NCBI RefSeq assembly: GCF_000423765.1
Contig: NZ_AUIP01000010.1
Location: forward strand, 1 to 64,000
Direction of reading: 5' to 3'
Source of the DNA: Streptococcus porci DSM 23759
GTDB taxonomy: Bacteria > Bacillota > Bacilli > Lactobacillales > Streptococcaceae
Length of the DNA: 64,000 nucleotides
The position numbers and the translations under genes were made by a program. Numbering within the stretch: position 1 is the first letter of the stretch; each line of letters begins with the position of its first letter. This document shows, one piece after another, positions 36,850 to 44,999 of the stretch. The notes beneath the pieces were generated by a model. The model saw nothing but the letters and a program-made list of their open reading frames with translations, had not been told where the DNA came from and searched no databases.

Positions 36850-37504
36850 CTATCTGGCGGAGCTGGAAAAAGAACTACGCCAGCTTCCTAAAAAAGACTT
36901 TCAAGAAGCCATGGACTACTTCACCGAGTACTTCGATGAAGCAGGTCCAGAAAACGAAGCTGACCTCATGGCCGAACTCGGCACACCTCAAGAGGCAGCA
37001 GCAGACATCATTACCAATGTTCTCGAAAAGCAAGGGGAACCTACCACTCTTCTCAAACGCCCACGTAGCACAAAGGAAATTGTCATCTGGGTACTCCTTA
37101 TCTTGATGGCATCACCGATTTTATTCCTTATTGCCTTTGCTATCTTAGCCGTTGCCCTAGCCCTACTTGCCGCCATCATAGGACTGCTGGGCCTTATTAT
37201 CGGTATAATCATTGCTCTAGCTTGTTTCCTTGCTACAGGTTACTTCTTCGCAGCCACAGCAATCATTATCGGTTTTGTCACTCTGGGTGAGAGTCTAACT
37301 CTCTTTACCAGCTCTTGGTCTGCCATGACTATGGGATTTGGAGGCTTCTTCGCAGCCATCGGCGTTGGTGTCCTCATTTTCCTTTTGACCCTCTACCTGA
37401 CCAAACTCTACGGTCGAGGCCTAGTGGCTTTTGAAAAATGGCTGAGCAGCTCACTTAGAAACCTCTGGAGCAAGCGGAAATGGAGGAAATCTCATGAAAA
37501 CTAA
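36836..37504 (+). CDS. DUF1700 (HAAS domain) membrane protein
   Basis: A 222-residue protein. The N-terminal HAAS/DUF1700 helical domain (1-65, YLAELEKELRQLPKKDFQEA) precedes several hydrophobic segments (about 80-190) and a basic C-terminus. HAAS domains often bind PadR-type regulators, so the protein may pass a membrane signal to the PadR protein encoded upstream, with which it overlaps by 14 bp. Confidence 0.82.
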   Translation: MTRTDYLAELEKELRQLPKKDFQEAMDYFTEYFDEAGPENEADLMAELGTPQEAAADIITNVLEKQGEPTTLLKRPRSTKEIVIWVLLILMASPILFLIAFAILAVALALLAAIIGLLGLIIGIIIALACFLATGYFFAATAIIIGFVTLGESLTLFTSSWSAMTMGFGGFFAAIGVGVLIFLLTLYLTKLYGRGLVAFEKWLSSSLRNLWSKRKWRKSHEN

Positions 37505-38600
37505 TCACTCTACCAAGTGGAAATACCTACTTTTATTTGGACTAGGAAGTCTTGTTGTCGGTCTGTCTCTCCTAGCCTTTGGTGCAGCCGCAGGAGGAAT
37601 AGAAGGCATCAAAAACAATACCGAAGCCACCAAGACTGTTAGAACCTTTGACGGCATCAAAAAGCTCCAAGTAAATAGCACCTACAACGTCACCATAACA
37701 TCTGGTGATGTTGATAAGGTCACTGTAACTTACTACACCCACAAAAAATTCAGACCAAAAACCAACTTCAAACAATCTGGCGACGTCCTAACTATCGACC
37801 AAACCGAAGGAAGCTCCTTTGTCACTGGATTTATGGAAACAGGAGGCTACATCCTCAATGAACATGAAGGCAAAGGTAGCTATAGCGAAACCCTTATCAC
37901 TGTGCCCAAGGATATCGTGCTCGATGATTTAAGCGCCCAGTTAAATTTCCATTCTTCAAGCCTGATTAACCTCAAGGTTAAAACTATCAACTTAAGTGGT
38001 GCTACCTATATCGAAAACCTGACTGCTGAAAAAGGATCCATAAGTTCTTACTCCACTACCATTATCTCCAGTCATCTGAAAAATATATCCTTTGATTACG
38101 GAGCTGATCACTTTGATTTTAGAGACTCTACCCTTGAAGACAGCACCTTCAACAATTTCCAAAGTGACCTTTCTGCCGATAATTCTCATTTCAAGAACAT
38201 CAGTTTTAAAACTTCAGATATTGACTTAAGTCAAGTCGATGATTACGCAGAAGATTACTACGGCAATGAGATTGGTCATCTCACCTTGACCAATAGTACC
38301 CTTGAAAACTTCAGTTACAATGGCGCCGGAGAAATAAACGGACGTGACCTGACTCTCAAAGGCAAAATTGATTTGTCGGGCTCCCTCTTATCTGCCGACT
38401 TGCACTTAACAGAAGCTAGCCGAAAAACAACTTCTCTAGAACTAGATACCAGACATGGCATCATTGAACTTGATCAAAAATCACCAGAAACAACAGGTGT
38501 AACCATCAACGGCGATGCTAACACCTATAAGCAAATCCTTAATAAGGCACAAGCAGAGCTTCTCATCAAAAGCCAAAGTGGTTATATCGCTATCGATTAA
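37494..38600 (+). CDS. DUF4097 family protein, membrane-anchored beta-helix
   Basis: A 368-residue protein with an N-terminal membrane segment (about 12-32) and a long DUF4097 beta-solenoid (NSTYNVTITSGDVDKVTVTY, NLKVKTINLSGATYIENLTA and similar strands). It overlaps the DUF1700 gene by 11 bp. It is probably the extracytoplasmic member of the PadR operon; its molecular role is unknown. Confidence 0.8.
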   Translation: MKTNHSTKWKYLLLFGLGSLVVGLSLLAFGAAAGGIEGIKNNTEATKTVRTFDGIKKLQVNSTYNVTITSGDVDKVTVTYYTHKKFRPKTNFKQSGDVLTIDQTEGSSFVTGFMETGGYILNEHEGKGSYSETLITVPKDIVLDDLSAQLNFHSSSLINLKVKTINLSGATYIENLTAEKGSISSYSTTIISSHLKNISFDYGADHFDFRDSTLEDSTFNNFQSDLSADNSHFKNISFKTSDIDLSQVDDYAEDYYGNEIGHLTLTNSTLENFSYNGAGEINGRDLTLKGKIDLSGSLLSADLHLTEASRKTTSLELDTRHGIIELDQKSPETTGVTINGDANTYKQILNKAQAELLIKSQSGYIAID

Positions 38601-38606
38601 GACACG

Positions 38607-38643
38607 AAGAACCCCATTTTCAAAATGAAAATGGGGTTCTTTT
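38607..38643. terminator. Bidirectional terminator
   Basis: AAGAACCCCATTTTC/GAAAATGGGGTTCTT with T-runs on both sides, between the convergent DUF4097 and argF genes. Confidence 0.9.
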
Positions 38644-39616
38644 ATGACTTGTCCATCAAGCTCCAATGTAGAATAGCCTTTATCGAATGCATCCTGTTCT
38701 CTGCTTCCTGAAAAATAATGGCGCTCTGCTCTTGAAAGACCTCGTCTGTGATTTCTAAGGATTCGTAGCCATACTTGTCAAAAATCTCCCTACCAATGCC
38801 TGTCTTAGTATTATGAAAGGCCGGCAAGCAATGAAGGACGACCACATCTGGATTTTCAGTCATGGCAAGCAATTCCTTATTGATTTGATAAGCCCAAAGC
38901 AGGTCTATTCTTTCTTTAAAGTCAACTTCTTCTCCCATGGACAACCACACATCAGTATAAAGGGCATGGGAGCCTTTAACAGCTGTGATGTCAGATGTGA
39001 TTGTAATCTGACCACCCGTTTGGTGCTGCTTTGCCATTTCCACAACAGCCGGATTCGGCTGAAGACTTTCTGGTGCAACGATGGAGATGTTGACACCCAA
39101 CATGGCTGCCGTCACTAGGAGAGAATTAGCAACGTTGTTGCGCCCATCGCCGATATAGGTCAGATTAAGCCCTTCAAGGTAGCCAAAATGTTCTTTCAGG
39201 GTCATGAAGTCTGCAATCATCTGTGTCGGATGCCAGTCGTCTGTCAAACCATTCCAAACAGGAACACCAGCGTGTGCAGCTAGTTCTTCCACTATATCTT
39301 GAGAAAAGCCTCGATATTCGATACCATCAAACATGCTGCCCAAAACCTTAGCCGTGTCAGCCACCGACTCTTTTTGGCCCATCTGGATTTCATTTGACCC
39401 CAGGTAAGTGACCTGCATGCCCAAATCCTGAGCAGCAACGGTAAAAGCCGCTCGAGTTCTTGTCGATGCTTTTTCAAATAGCAGAGCGATATTCAGACCT
39501 GATAGATCAGCATGTGCCTGCTTTGCTTTCTTTAAAGCCTTAAAGCGGATGCTCTCATCAATCAGAAAAAGCAAGTCTTCTTTGGTAAAATCTACCTCTT
39601 TCAGAAAATGTTTCAT
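38642..39616 (-). CDS. argF: Ornithine carbamoyltransferase
   Basis: A 324-residue transcarbamylase with the carbamoyl phosphate motif STRTR ([12 protein letters not shown]), HPTQ ([10 protein letters not shown]), the ornithine loop LSMGEE and the catalytic HCLPAF. It makes citrulline from ornithine and carbamoyl phosphate, or the reverse in arginine catabolism. It lies 21 bp downstream of an amino-acid binding protein with an ARG-box-like site before it. No arcA or arcC is nearby, so the anabolic argF assignment is favoured. Confidence 0.92.
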   Translation of the reverse strand: MKHFLKEVDFTKEDLLFLIDESIRFKALKKAKQAHADLSGLNIALLFEKASTRTRAAFTVAAQDLGMQVTYLGSNEIQMGQKESVADTAKVLGSMFDGIEYRGFSQDIVEELAAHAGVPVWNGLTDDWHPTQMIADFMTLKEHFGYLEGLNLTYIGDGRNNVANSLLVTAAMLGVNISIVAPESLQPNPAVVEMAKQHQTGGQITITSDITAVKGSHALYTDVWLSMGEEVDFKERIDLLWAYQINKELLAMTENPDVVVLHCLPAFHNTKTGIGREIFDKYGYESLEITDEVFQEQSAIIFQEAENRMHSIKAILHWSLMDKS

Positions 39617-39637
39617 GTCAAAATACCATTCCTTTCA

Positions 39638-40456
39638 TCACTCTTGCACCGAGAGATTATAATTATCTTGAATCATCTGATCAATCTCACCAGATGCAAT
39701 CATCGGTTCTAGCTGCTCATTGATGGCCTCTGCCAAATCCTTGTTCCCTTTAGGTAGAATAATCCCATAGGTATCCGCATCTACTGGAGCTAATTCAATA
39801 TCAGCAATCGTTAAGTCTGGATTTTTTTCAACATAGGCTTTAGCTATAGGTTCTTCAAGCATGACCGCCTTCACCTTCCCCTGCTTCAGCTCGATGACCA
39901 TCTCACCAGTCTCTGGCAGAGAAACCAAGTGCGCTTCAGGAATTTGATCGGTCACAATCATTTCTTGGATACTACCTTTCTGCGCTGCTACACTTTCATC
40001 AATCAAGTGAGTCAAACTTGTCACCTTATCTTTATCCGATTTTTGGATAATTATCTTAGTTTTAGCCGTATAATATCCTTTAGAAAATTCAAAGTTTTTT
40101 TGTCTCTCCTTTGTGATTGAAATTCCTGAAATCCCGATATCTGCCTTTCCTGACTGTACAGCAACCAAGACATTATCAAAACTCATTTCCTTGAGTTCAA
40201 CTTCCACACCCAGTCCCTCAGCAATCTTTTTGACCATGTCCACATCAGAGCCAACGATGGTATTCTTGCCGTCAACCAATGTCTTAAAAGCAAACGGAGC
40301 AAAGCCCGTTTCTGTTGCCACGACGAGCTTTCCGCTCTTTTGAACGGTTATCAAGCTATTGTCTTTAGTTGATTCGCTCTGCGATTGACAAGCAGCCAGA
40401 AACAGACTGAATAGGAAAACCAGTAAAATGTGAATTGATTTTTGACACTTCTTCAT
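39638..40456 (-). CDS. Polar amino acid ABC transporter substrate-binding lipoprotein
   Basis: A 272-residue lipoprotein. The signal peptide ends in the lipobox FLAAC and is followed by an SBP_bac_3 domain (GKLVVATETGFAPFAFK, VGSDVDMVKKIAEGLGVEVE, ADIGISGISITKERQKNFEFS). The start at 40456 follows GAGGT; an ATG ten codons upstream lacks a site. It probably binds arginine or a related amino acid, judged from argF downstream. The permease and ATPase are not encoded here. Confidence 0.88.
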   Translation of the reverse strand: MKKCQKSIHILLVFLFSLFLAACQSQSESTKDNSLITVQKSGKLVVATETGFAPFAFKTLVDGKNTIVGSDVDMVKKIAEGLGVEVELKEMSFDNVLVAVQSGKADIGISGISITKERQKNFEFSKGYYTAKTKIIIQKSDKDKVTSLTHLIDESVAAQKGSIQEMIVTDQIPEAHLVSLPETGEMVIELKQGKVKAVMLEEPIAKAYVEKNPDLTIADIELAPVDADTYGIILPKGNKDLAEAINEQLEPMIASGEIDQMIQDNYNLSVQE

Positions 40457-40469
40457 AGGGATACCTCTT

Positions 40470-40513
40470 TTGGAATTTTTATACATTTTATAGCATTTTT
40501 ATCCCATTGTCAA
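40470..40513 (-). promoter_or_regulatory. Promoter with ARG-box-like site
   Basis: On the minus strand TTGACA (40513-40508) and TAAAAT (40490-40485) are 17 bases apart. AATGTATAAAAATTCCAA (40487-40470) resembles Gram-positive ARG boxes (CATGAATAAAAATTCAAG) and overlaps the start region. Confidence 0.6.
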
Positions 40514-40583
40514 GTATAAATATAAAAATAAAAAAAGCCACATACTCCAAGGCAGGGCTCTTATGAATCTCTTTATGTCAATC

Positions 40584-41597
40584 TTAGTTGAAGCCATAAA
40601 TCCGCCTTACCACGCGGTAAACTCCATTTGCCACCTTACGGCTAGGGTAAACTGAAGGCTTCACCAGCTGCCCCAAAAGACCGGTACGGATTTCGCGATA
40701 AAGTTTTGGCTTGCTTTCCTTGATGTAGGCCCAAAGTTCTTGCTTTTTGGACAAATGCTCTGCCGTTCCTGCTCGATTGAGGAGGGCAGAAGAAATGGCA
40801 GTGGTGATTTCCACATGATTGAGAAGATAGGTGCGGAGCTTCTGATTATCGATGTTATCCTCATCAAATTGATTCACCAGAAGTTTATTAACCTTGAGTT
40901 GCTGATCAATGCGCTGAATCATAACCGCTTCATTGACAGATTGGTCTTCACGACCGATAAAGTAACGGTAAAAGTCTACTGGTAGGTAGTACATGCTCTT
41001 AACAGCCTGAAGTGGCGTAAAGACGAAAAGATTGTCCACATAGAAGGTGTGTTCTGGCAGGACAAAATCAACCTTACGCAAAAGCTCCGTGCGGTAGATG
41101 AGCGAGTGCATCATCATGTACTGGCCACGGCCAAAATCCCCAATCTCATCCCAACCAAAGACACGCCCTTCTGGTAAAATACCATCGTAGCGCATGCTTT
41201 TTTTACGAGAAAGCCCCTCTTTTTCATAGACAAAATTTGAGATAAAGGCATCAACAGGTGTTCCCTCCTCATTGAGGCGAGTCAAGGTCTCCAAAATTTT
41301 AAGGTAGGCACGGCTATCAACCCAGTCATCACTGTCAACAACCTTGAAGTACTGACCTTTTGCCTCACGGATACCAGTATTAACCGCTCCGCCATGTCCC
41401 TTATTTTCCTGATTAATCAAACGAACATTAGCAAATTGTGCTTCAAGCTGAGCGCCAATCTCTGCGGTGTTGTCGCTTGACCCATCATTAATAATCAAAA
41501 TTTCAACCTGATCGCCCCCGATAACCAAGGAATTGACACAATAATGTAAGTACTCACTTGCATTGTAGGACGGAATGGCAATAGTTAATAACGTCAT
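40584..41597 (-). CDS. Family 2 glycosyltransferase
   Basis: A 337-residue GT2 enzyme (LTIAIPSYNASEYLHYCVNS, ILIINDGSSDNTAEI, VVDSDDWVD with the DXD-like metal site). The N-terminal GT-A domain is followed by about 100 helical residues ending in a basic tail. The start at 41597 follows AAAGGAG. It is downstream of a GH3 gene and close to a GtrA-like gene, so it may act in surface or lipid-linked glycan assembly. The acceptor is unknown. Confidence 0.85.
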   Translation of the reverse strand: MTLLTIAIPSYNASEYLHYCVNSLVIGGDQVEILIINDGSSDNTAEIGAQLEAQFANVRLINQENKGHGGAVNTGIREAKGQYFKVVDSDDWVDSRAYLKILETLTRLNEEGTPVDAFISNFVYEKEGLSRKKSMRYDGILPEGRVFGWDEIGDFGRGQYMMMHSLIYRTELLRKVDFVLPEHTFYVDNLFVFTPLQAVKSMYYLPVDFYRYFIGREDQSVNEAVMIQRIDQQLKVNKLLVNQFDEDNIDNQKLRTYLLNHVEITTAISSALLNRAGTAEHLSKKQELWAYIKESKPKLYREIRTGLLGQLVKPSVYPSRKVANGVYRVVRRIYGFN

Positions 41598-41668
41598 ACT
41601 AAACTCCTTTGTAACCTTCTCACGCAAGAAGAAAGAAGGCGAAACATACGCCTCCTATATTATCACAT

Positions 41669-44080
41669 TTAGACTTTTTTCGCCACTAGCGCCCTGTCAG
41701 CCTTACGTTTTTGACGAAAGGCTTTGAAGGTTTGGGACAATCCACGCCAAAAATGTCCGTTTACGATGGTCAAGATTCCCTCAACCATAGCCATATCGAT
41801 GTTTCCACCCGTCATCTTGGCAAGGGCACGAAAAGGCATATTGTAAAGAAAGAGCAGGTTTAAGTCTGGTTTGCCGTTTTTCTCGGCTCTGGCTAAAAGC
41901 CTGCGCAGGATTCGAGCAACCAATCGAGCCAAACCGCTCTTGGCAAAAGCCATTTGAGATAACGCATCATTTATGCGGAGCTTTTGTCCCTTTATCCAGT
42001 TTTCTTTTGGTACCGAGCGACCTAGCAATCGGGCAAACTCTTCGTCGGGCACATTGAGGACAGAGGCTGTGTAATAGCTTGGCAAGTCAAGTTCTGGAAT
42101 ATTCTCTGTCGTTCCCTCTTGAGCCATTTGACCAGTTAGTCGGATATCAGACACGCTTGAACCAAGCATAATATCATAAACTCCTGCTTCAACCTCAAAA
42201 CGTCTTGTCAAGGTATTGTAGTATCGAAAAGTCTTATCGTCAAAGCCAATAAAGACTTGCTGACTCTCGCCTGCCTCCAGATACACTTTGGCAAAGCCTT
42301 TGAGTTCTTTTCTAGCTCGGTAAAGGTTACTTGCGCCAGCACCGATATAGAGCTGAGCAACTTCTGATCCTGCACAATTTCCTGTATTTGTCAGGGTGAA
42401 GCGGACGCCATTTTCCAAAATGACCAAGTCGCTATAAGCGAAGTTCGTGTAGCTGAGCCCGTAGCCATAAGGGTACTTGACCGGTGTCTGAGCAGTTTCA
42501 AAATAACGGTAGCCAACATAAAGCCCTTCGCGGTAAAGTGAATAATCCCCTTGTGCTGGGTAATCAAGTGACGATGGTACATCTGAGATAGCTAGTGGGT
42601 AGGTCTCACTCAGCTTACCGCTAGGATTATAGAGACCTGTCAACACATCAAGCATCGCTCCTGCACCAGCTTGACCTGATAAGTATCCGTGAACCAAACC
42701 TTTGACCTTGACATCCCAGTTAAGGTCAACGACAGAACCAGCCGACAGAACAACAATAATTTTGTCGGTCACTTTTGATAATTCGTCTAAAAGTGTCAGC
42801 TGATTGGTAGGTAGGGAAATGTGGTGGCGATCAAGCCCCTCACTCTCGCTGATTTCATCTAGACCGAGATAGAGAAGCGTCACATCAGCTTTTTTTGACA
42901 GTTCCACTGCTTCTGAGACCAAAACTTGATTTGCCATATCGGTACGCTCATAGCCCTTGGCGACTCCAAGGACATCCAAATCATAGTCTTTGATGATATC
43001 AATCGTTTTATCTAGCTTACTTGGATTGATAAGAGAAGAACCAGCCCCTTGATAGCGCGGTTCTGAGGCAAATTCCCCAACCAAGGCCACCTTAGTTTTA
43101 GGAGAAAGAGGAAGGATATTGTCCTCATTTTTCAAAAGCACAATGCTTTCACGCGCGGCTTTTTGAGCCAAGCGGTGCTGGGCTTCCATATCAACAGTCA
43201 CCTTGTCAGCTTCAGCAAGCTCAAGAATGACATCTAAAAATTCATCCACGCGCTCGTTTAGCTCCGCCTCATTGAGACGTCCAGAAGCCACCGCATCAAT
43301 CAGCTCTCTCTGTCCAACTGTTCCCGTGCTTGGCATTTCCAAGTGACTACCATTTTCAACGCCTAAAACATGATTATTTGAACCGCCCCAATCTGAAACG
43401 ACAAAACCATCAAACCCCCACTCATCACGTAGAATGTCGCGCAAGAGATGACGGTCTTCATTAGCATAGATGCCGTTGATTTTGTTATAAGCTGTCATGA
43501 TAGACTTAGCTTGTCCTTCCTTGACCGCAATTTCAAAGCCGGTCGTATAAATTTCGCGGAAGGTACGCTCATCCACAACAGAATCTGACGACATCCGTTT
43601 AAGTTCTTGGCTGTTGGCTGCAAAGTGTTTTGGACAAGCAGCTACGCCTTGTGATTGAATGCCTCGGATCATTGCGGCAGCCATTTTACCAGCCTGATAA
43701 GGGTCTTCGCTGTAATATTCAAAGTTACGACCACACATAGGGTTGCGCTTAATATTAAGTCCAGGACCTAGAACAACATTAACACCCAATTTATTAGCCT
43801 CAGCTCCAAGTGCAGAGCCAACCTCCTCGAGCAAATCCTGGTCCCAACTATTGGCAAGGGTCGCAGCTGTCGGAAAACAAGTCGCTGGCACAGAAGCATT
43901 GAGGCCCAAATGGTCACCCGCCCCCTCCTGCTTACGAATGCCATGAGGCCCGTCTGATAGGAAGATACTAGGCACACCCTCCTCTTCAAAATCTACCGTT
44001 TCCCAAGTCGTCCGACCTGACATAAGCGCAGCCTTTTGCGCCAACGTTAATCGGTCAATAATCTCTTGATGTTTCAACAT
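41669..44080 (-). CDS. Glycoside hydrolase family 3, probable beta-glucosidase
   Basis: An 803-residue enzyme in the usual GH3 order: TIM-barrel domain (1-290) with the nucleophile Asp near 230 in GFDGFVVSDWGG, the alpha/beta C-domain (310-520, KVALVGEFASEPRYQGAGSS), then an FnIII-like domain (560-660). An unusual basic, partly hydrophobic C-terminal extension (about 690-803) follows. No signal peptide, so it is cytoplasmic. The ATG at 44080 follows GAGG. The extension may mediate membrane or protein association. Confidence 0.88.
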   Translation of the reverse strand: MLKHQEIIDRLTLAQKAALMSGRTTWETVDFEEEGVPSIFLSDGPHGIRKQEGAGDHLGLNASVPATCFPTAATLANSWDQDLLEEVGSALGAEANKLGVNVVLGPGLNIKRNPMCGRNFEYYSEDPYQAGKMAAAMIRGIQSQGVAACPKHFAANSQELKRMSSDSVVDERTFREIYTTGFEIAVKEGQAKSIMTAYNKINGIYANEDRHLLRDILRDEWGFDGFVVSDWGGSNNHVLGVENGSHLEMPSTGTVGQRELIDAVASGRLNEAELNERVDEFLDVILELAEADKVTVDMEAQHRLAQKAARESIVLLKNEDNILPLSPKTKVALVGEFASEPRYQGAGSSLINPSKLDKTIDIIKDYDLDVLGVAKGYERTDMANQVLVSEAVELSKKADVTLLYLGLDEISESEGLDRHHISLPTNQLTLLDELSKVTDKIIVVLSAGSVVDLNWDVKVKGLVHGYLSGQAGAGAMLDVLTGLYNPSGKLSETYPLAISDVPSSLDYPAQGDYSLYREGLYVGYRYFETAQTPVKYPYGYGLSYTNFAYSDLVILENGVRFTLTNTGNCAGSEVAQLYIGAGASNLYRARKELKGFAKVYLEAGESQQVFIGFDDKTFRYYNTLTRRFEVEAGVYDIMLGSSVSDIRLTGQMAQEGTTENIPELDLPSYYTASVLNVPDEEFARLLGRSVPKENWIKGQKLRINDALSQMAFAKSGLARLVARILRRLLARAEKNGKPDLNLLFLYNMPFRALAKMTGGNIDMAMVEGILTIVNGHFWRGLSQTFKAFRQKRKADRALVAKKV

Positions 44081-44189
44081 ATACACACCTCGATTTTTTT
44101 CTTAACTTTATGATAGCAAAGAGGCTCAGAAAATAAAACGCTTTCTTCATAGGTTGACTGATTTTGAGCACAGATTGCAAAGCAAGATA

Positions 44190-44455
44190 AAGAGACTTAG
44201 ACTAAAGATAAATCACCTGTCTCTCACATCACTCTGCTAGATAATATAAGCCCAAGGAGGCTCACCATGACGAGCCAAACGAGGCTTTGTGCCACTTCCA
44301 CTGCGTTTAAAACTGCTCAGACCAGCCTTTATGCAATCCGAAACATTTGAAACTTCAACTCAAAACTTAGCCCTAGTATTCCACCAAGAGGTTTCTGGCA
44401 TCTGACAATCTTACGGAAGTGGCAAAAAGATACTGTCTCTACAGCTTCGAGGCTC
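44190..44455 (-). repeat. Dispersed intergenic repeat, copy 2; possible structured RNA
   Basis: Diverged copy of the repeat at 2300-2560: TTCCACTGCGTT (44297-44308) and TTTCTGGCATCTGACAA (44392-44408) align with the first copy. The central stem GAAACTTC (44349-44356)/GAGGTTTC (44388-44395) is preserved, with a G-C pair replaced by A-U relative to copy 1. As in copy 1, it lies 3' of one minus-strand gene and 5' of the next. Nothing else is seen in this 390-bp gap. Confidence 0.6.
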
Positions 44456-44469
44456 TAAGCTCCTTTTCA

Positions 44470-44949
44470 TCATTTCATAATCACAAATTTCATCATCGGG
44501 TAGTTGATGACGACCTGAACGATAATATTAACCCAGTTAGCTAAGGTCTGCGCCCAACCAAGACCCATTCCCCAACTTTGGAAAAGTGCAGTAGTGTAAG
44601 GGGGTAAGACAATTGATAAAATTCCCGCCACCACAACGGTCAAAATGTACCAATGTAAGGTCTTTGAAATGTCATTTTCAGCCCCAAAAACCAATTTACG
44701 TTGTACGATATAGTTCACCACCTGCGCTGCCACATAGGCCAACAAGAAGGACAAAAATCCATTTAAACCACCGTTCTTAACTGGATATTGAAAAATAAAC
44801 CAATTAAAGCTCTGCTTTGAAAAAGATGTAAAAAGAAAATGACTTCCTAACCAGAGCATACAAAAATTCGTAATCGTTGCCACATTTGATAACACATTAA
44901 ACTTAATAAACTCCCACAAATCTGGGTGTTTGTCAATCCATTCTTTCAT
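44470..44949 (-). CDS. GtrA-like membrane protein
   Basis: A 159-residue protein with four transmembrane segments and the GtrA-family pattern (EFIKFNVLSNVATITNFCML, QVVNYIVQRKLVFG, NYPMMKFVIMK). GtrA proteins are thought to move lipid-linked sugars or support glycosyltransferases. It lies just downstream of the membrane GH3 gene (50 bp), probably in one transcript. Confidence 0.82.
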   Translation of the reverse strand: MKEWIDKHPDLWEFIKFNVLSNVATITNFCMLWLGSHFLFTSFSKQSFNWFIFQYPVKNGGLNGFLSFLLAYVAAQVVNYIVQRKLVFGAENDISKTLHWYILTVVVAGILSIVLPPYTTALFQSWGMGLGWAQTLANWVNIIVQVVINYPMMKFVIMK

Positions 44950-44999
44950 CTCTTTCTCCTTAAAATGAGAAAGCGTGATTTCTCACGCCTTCAAAACTT

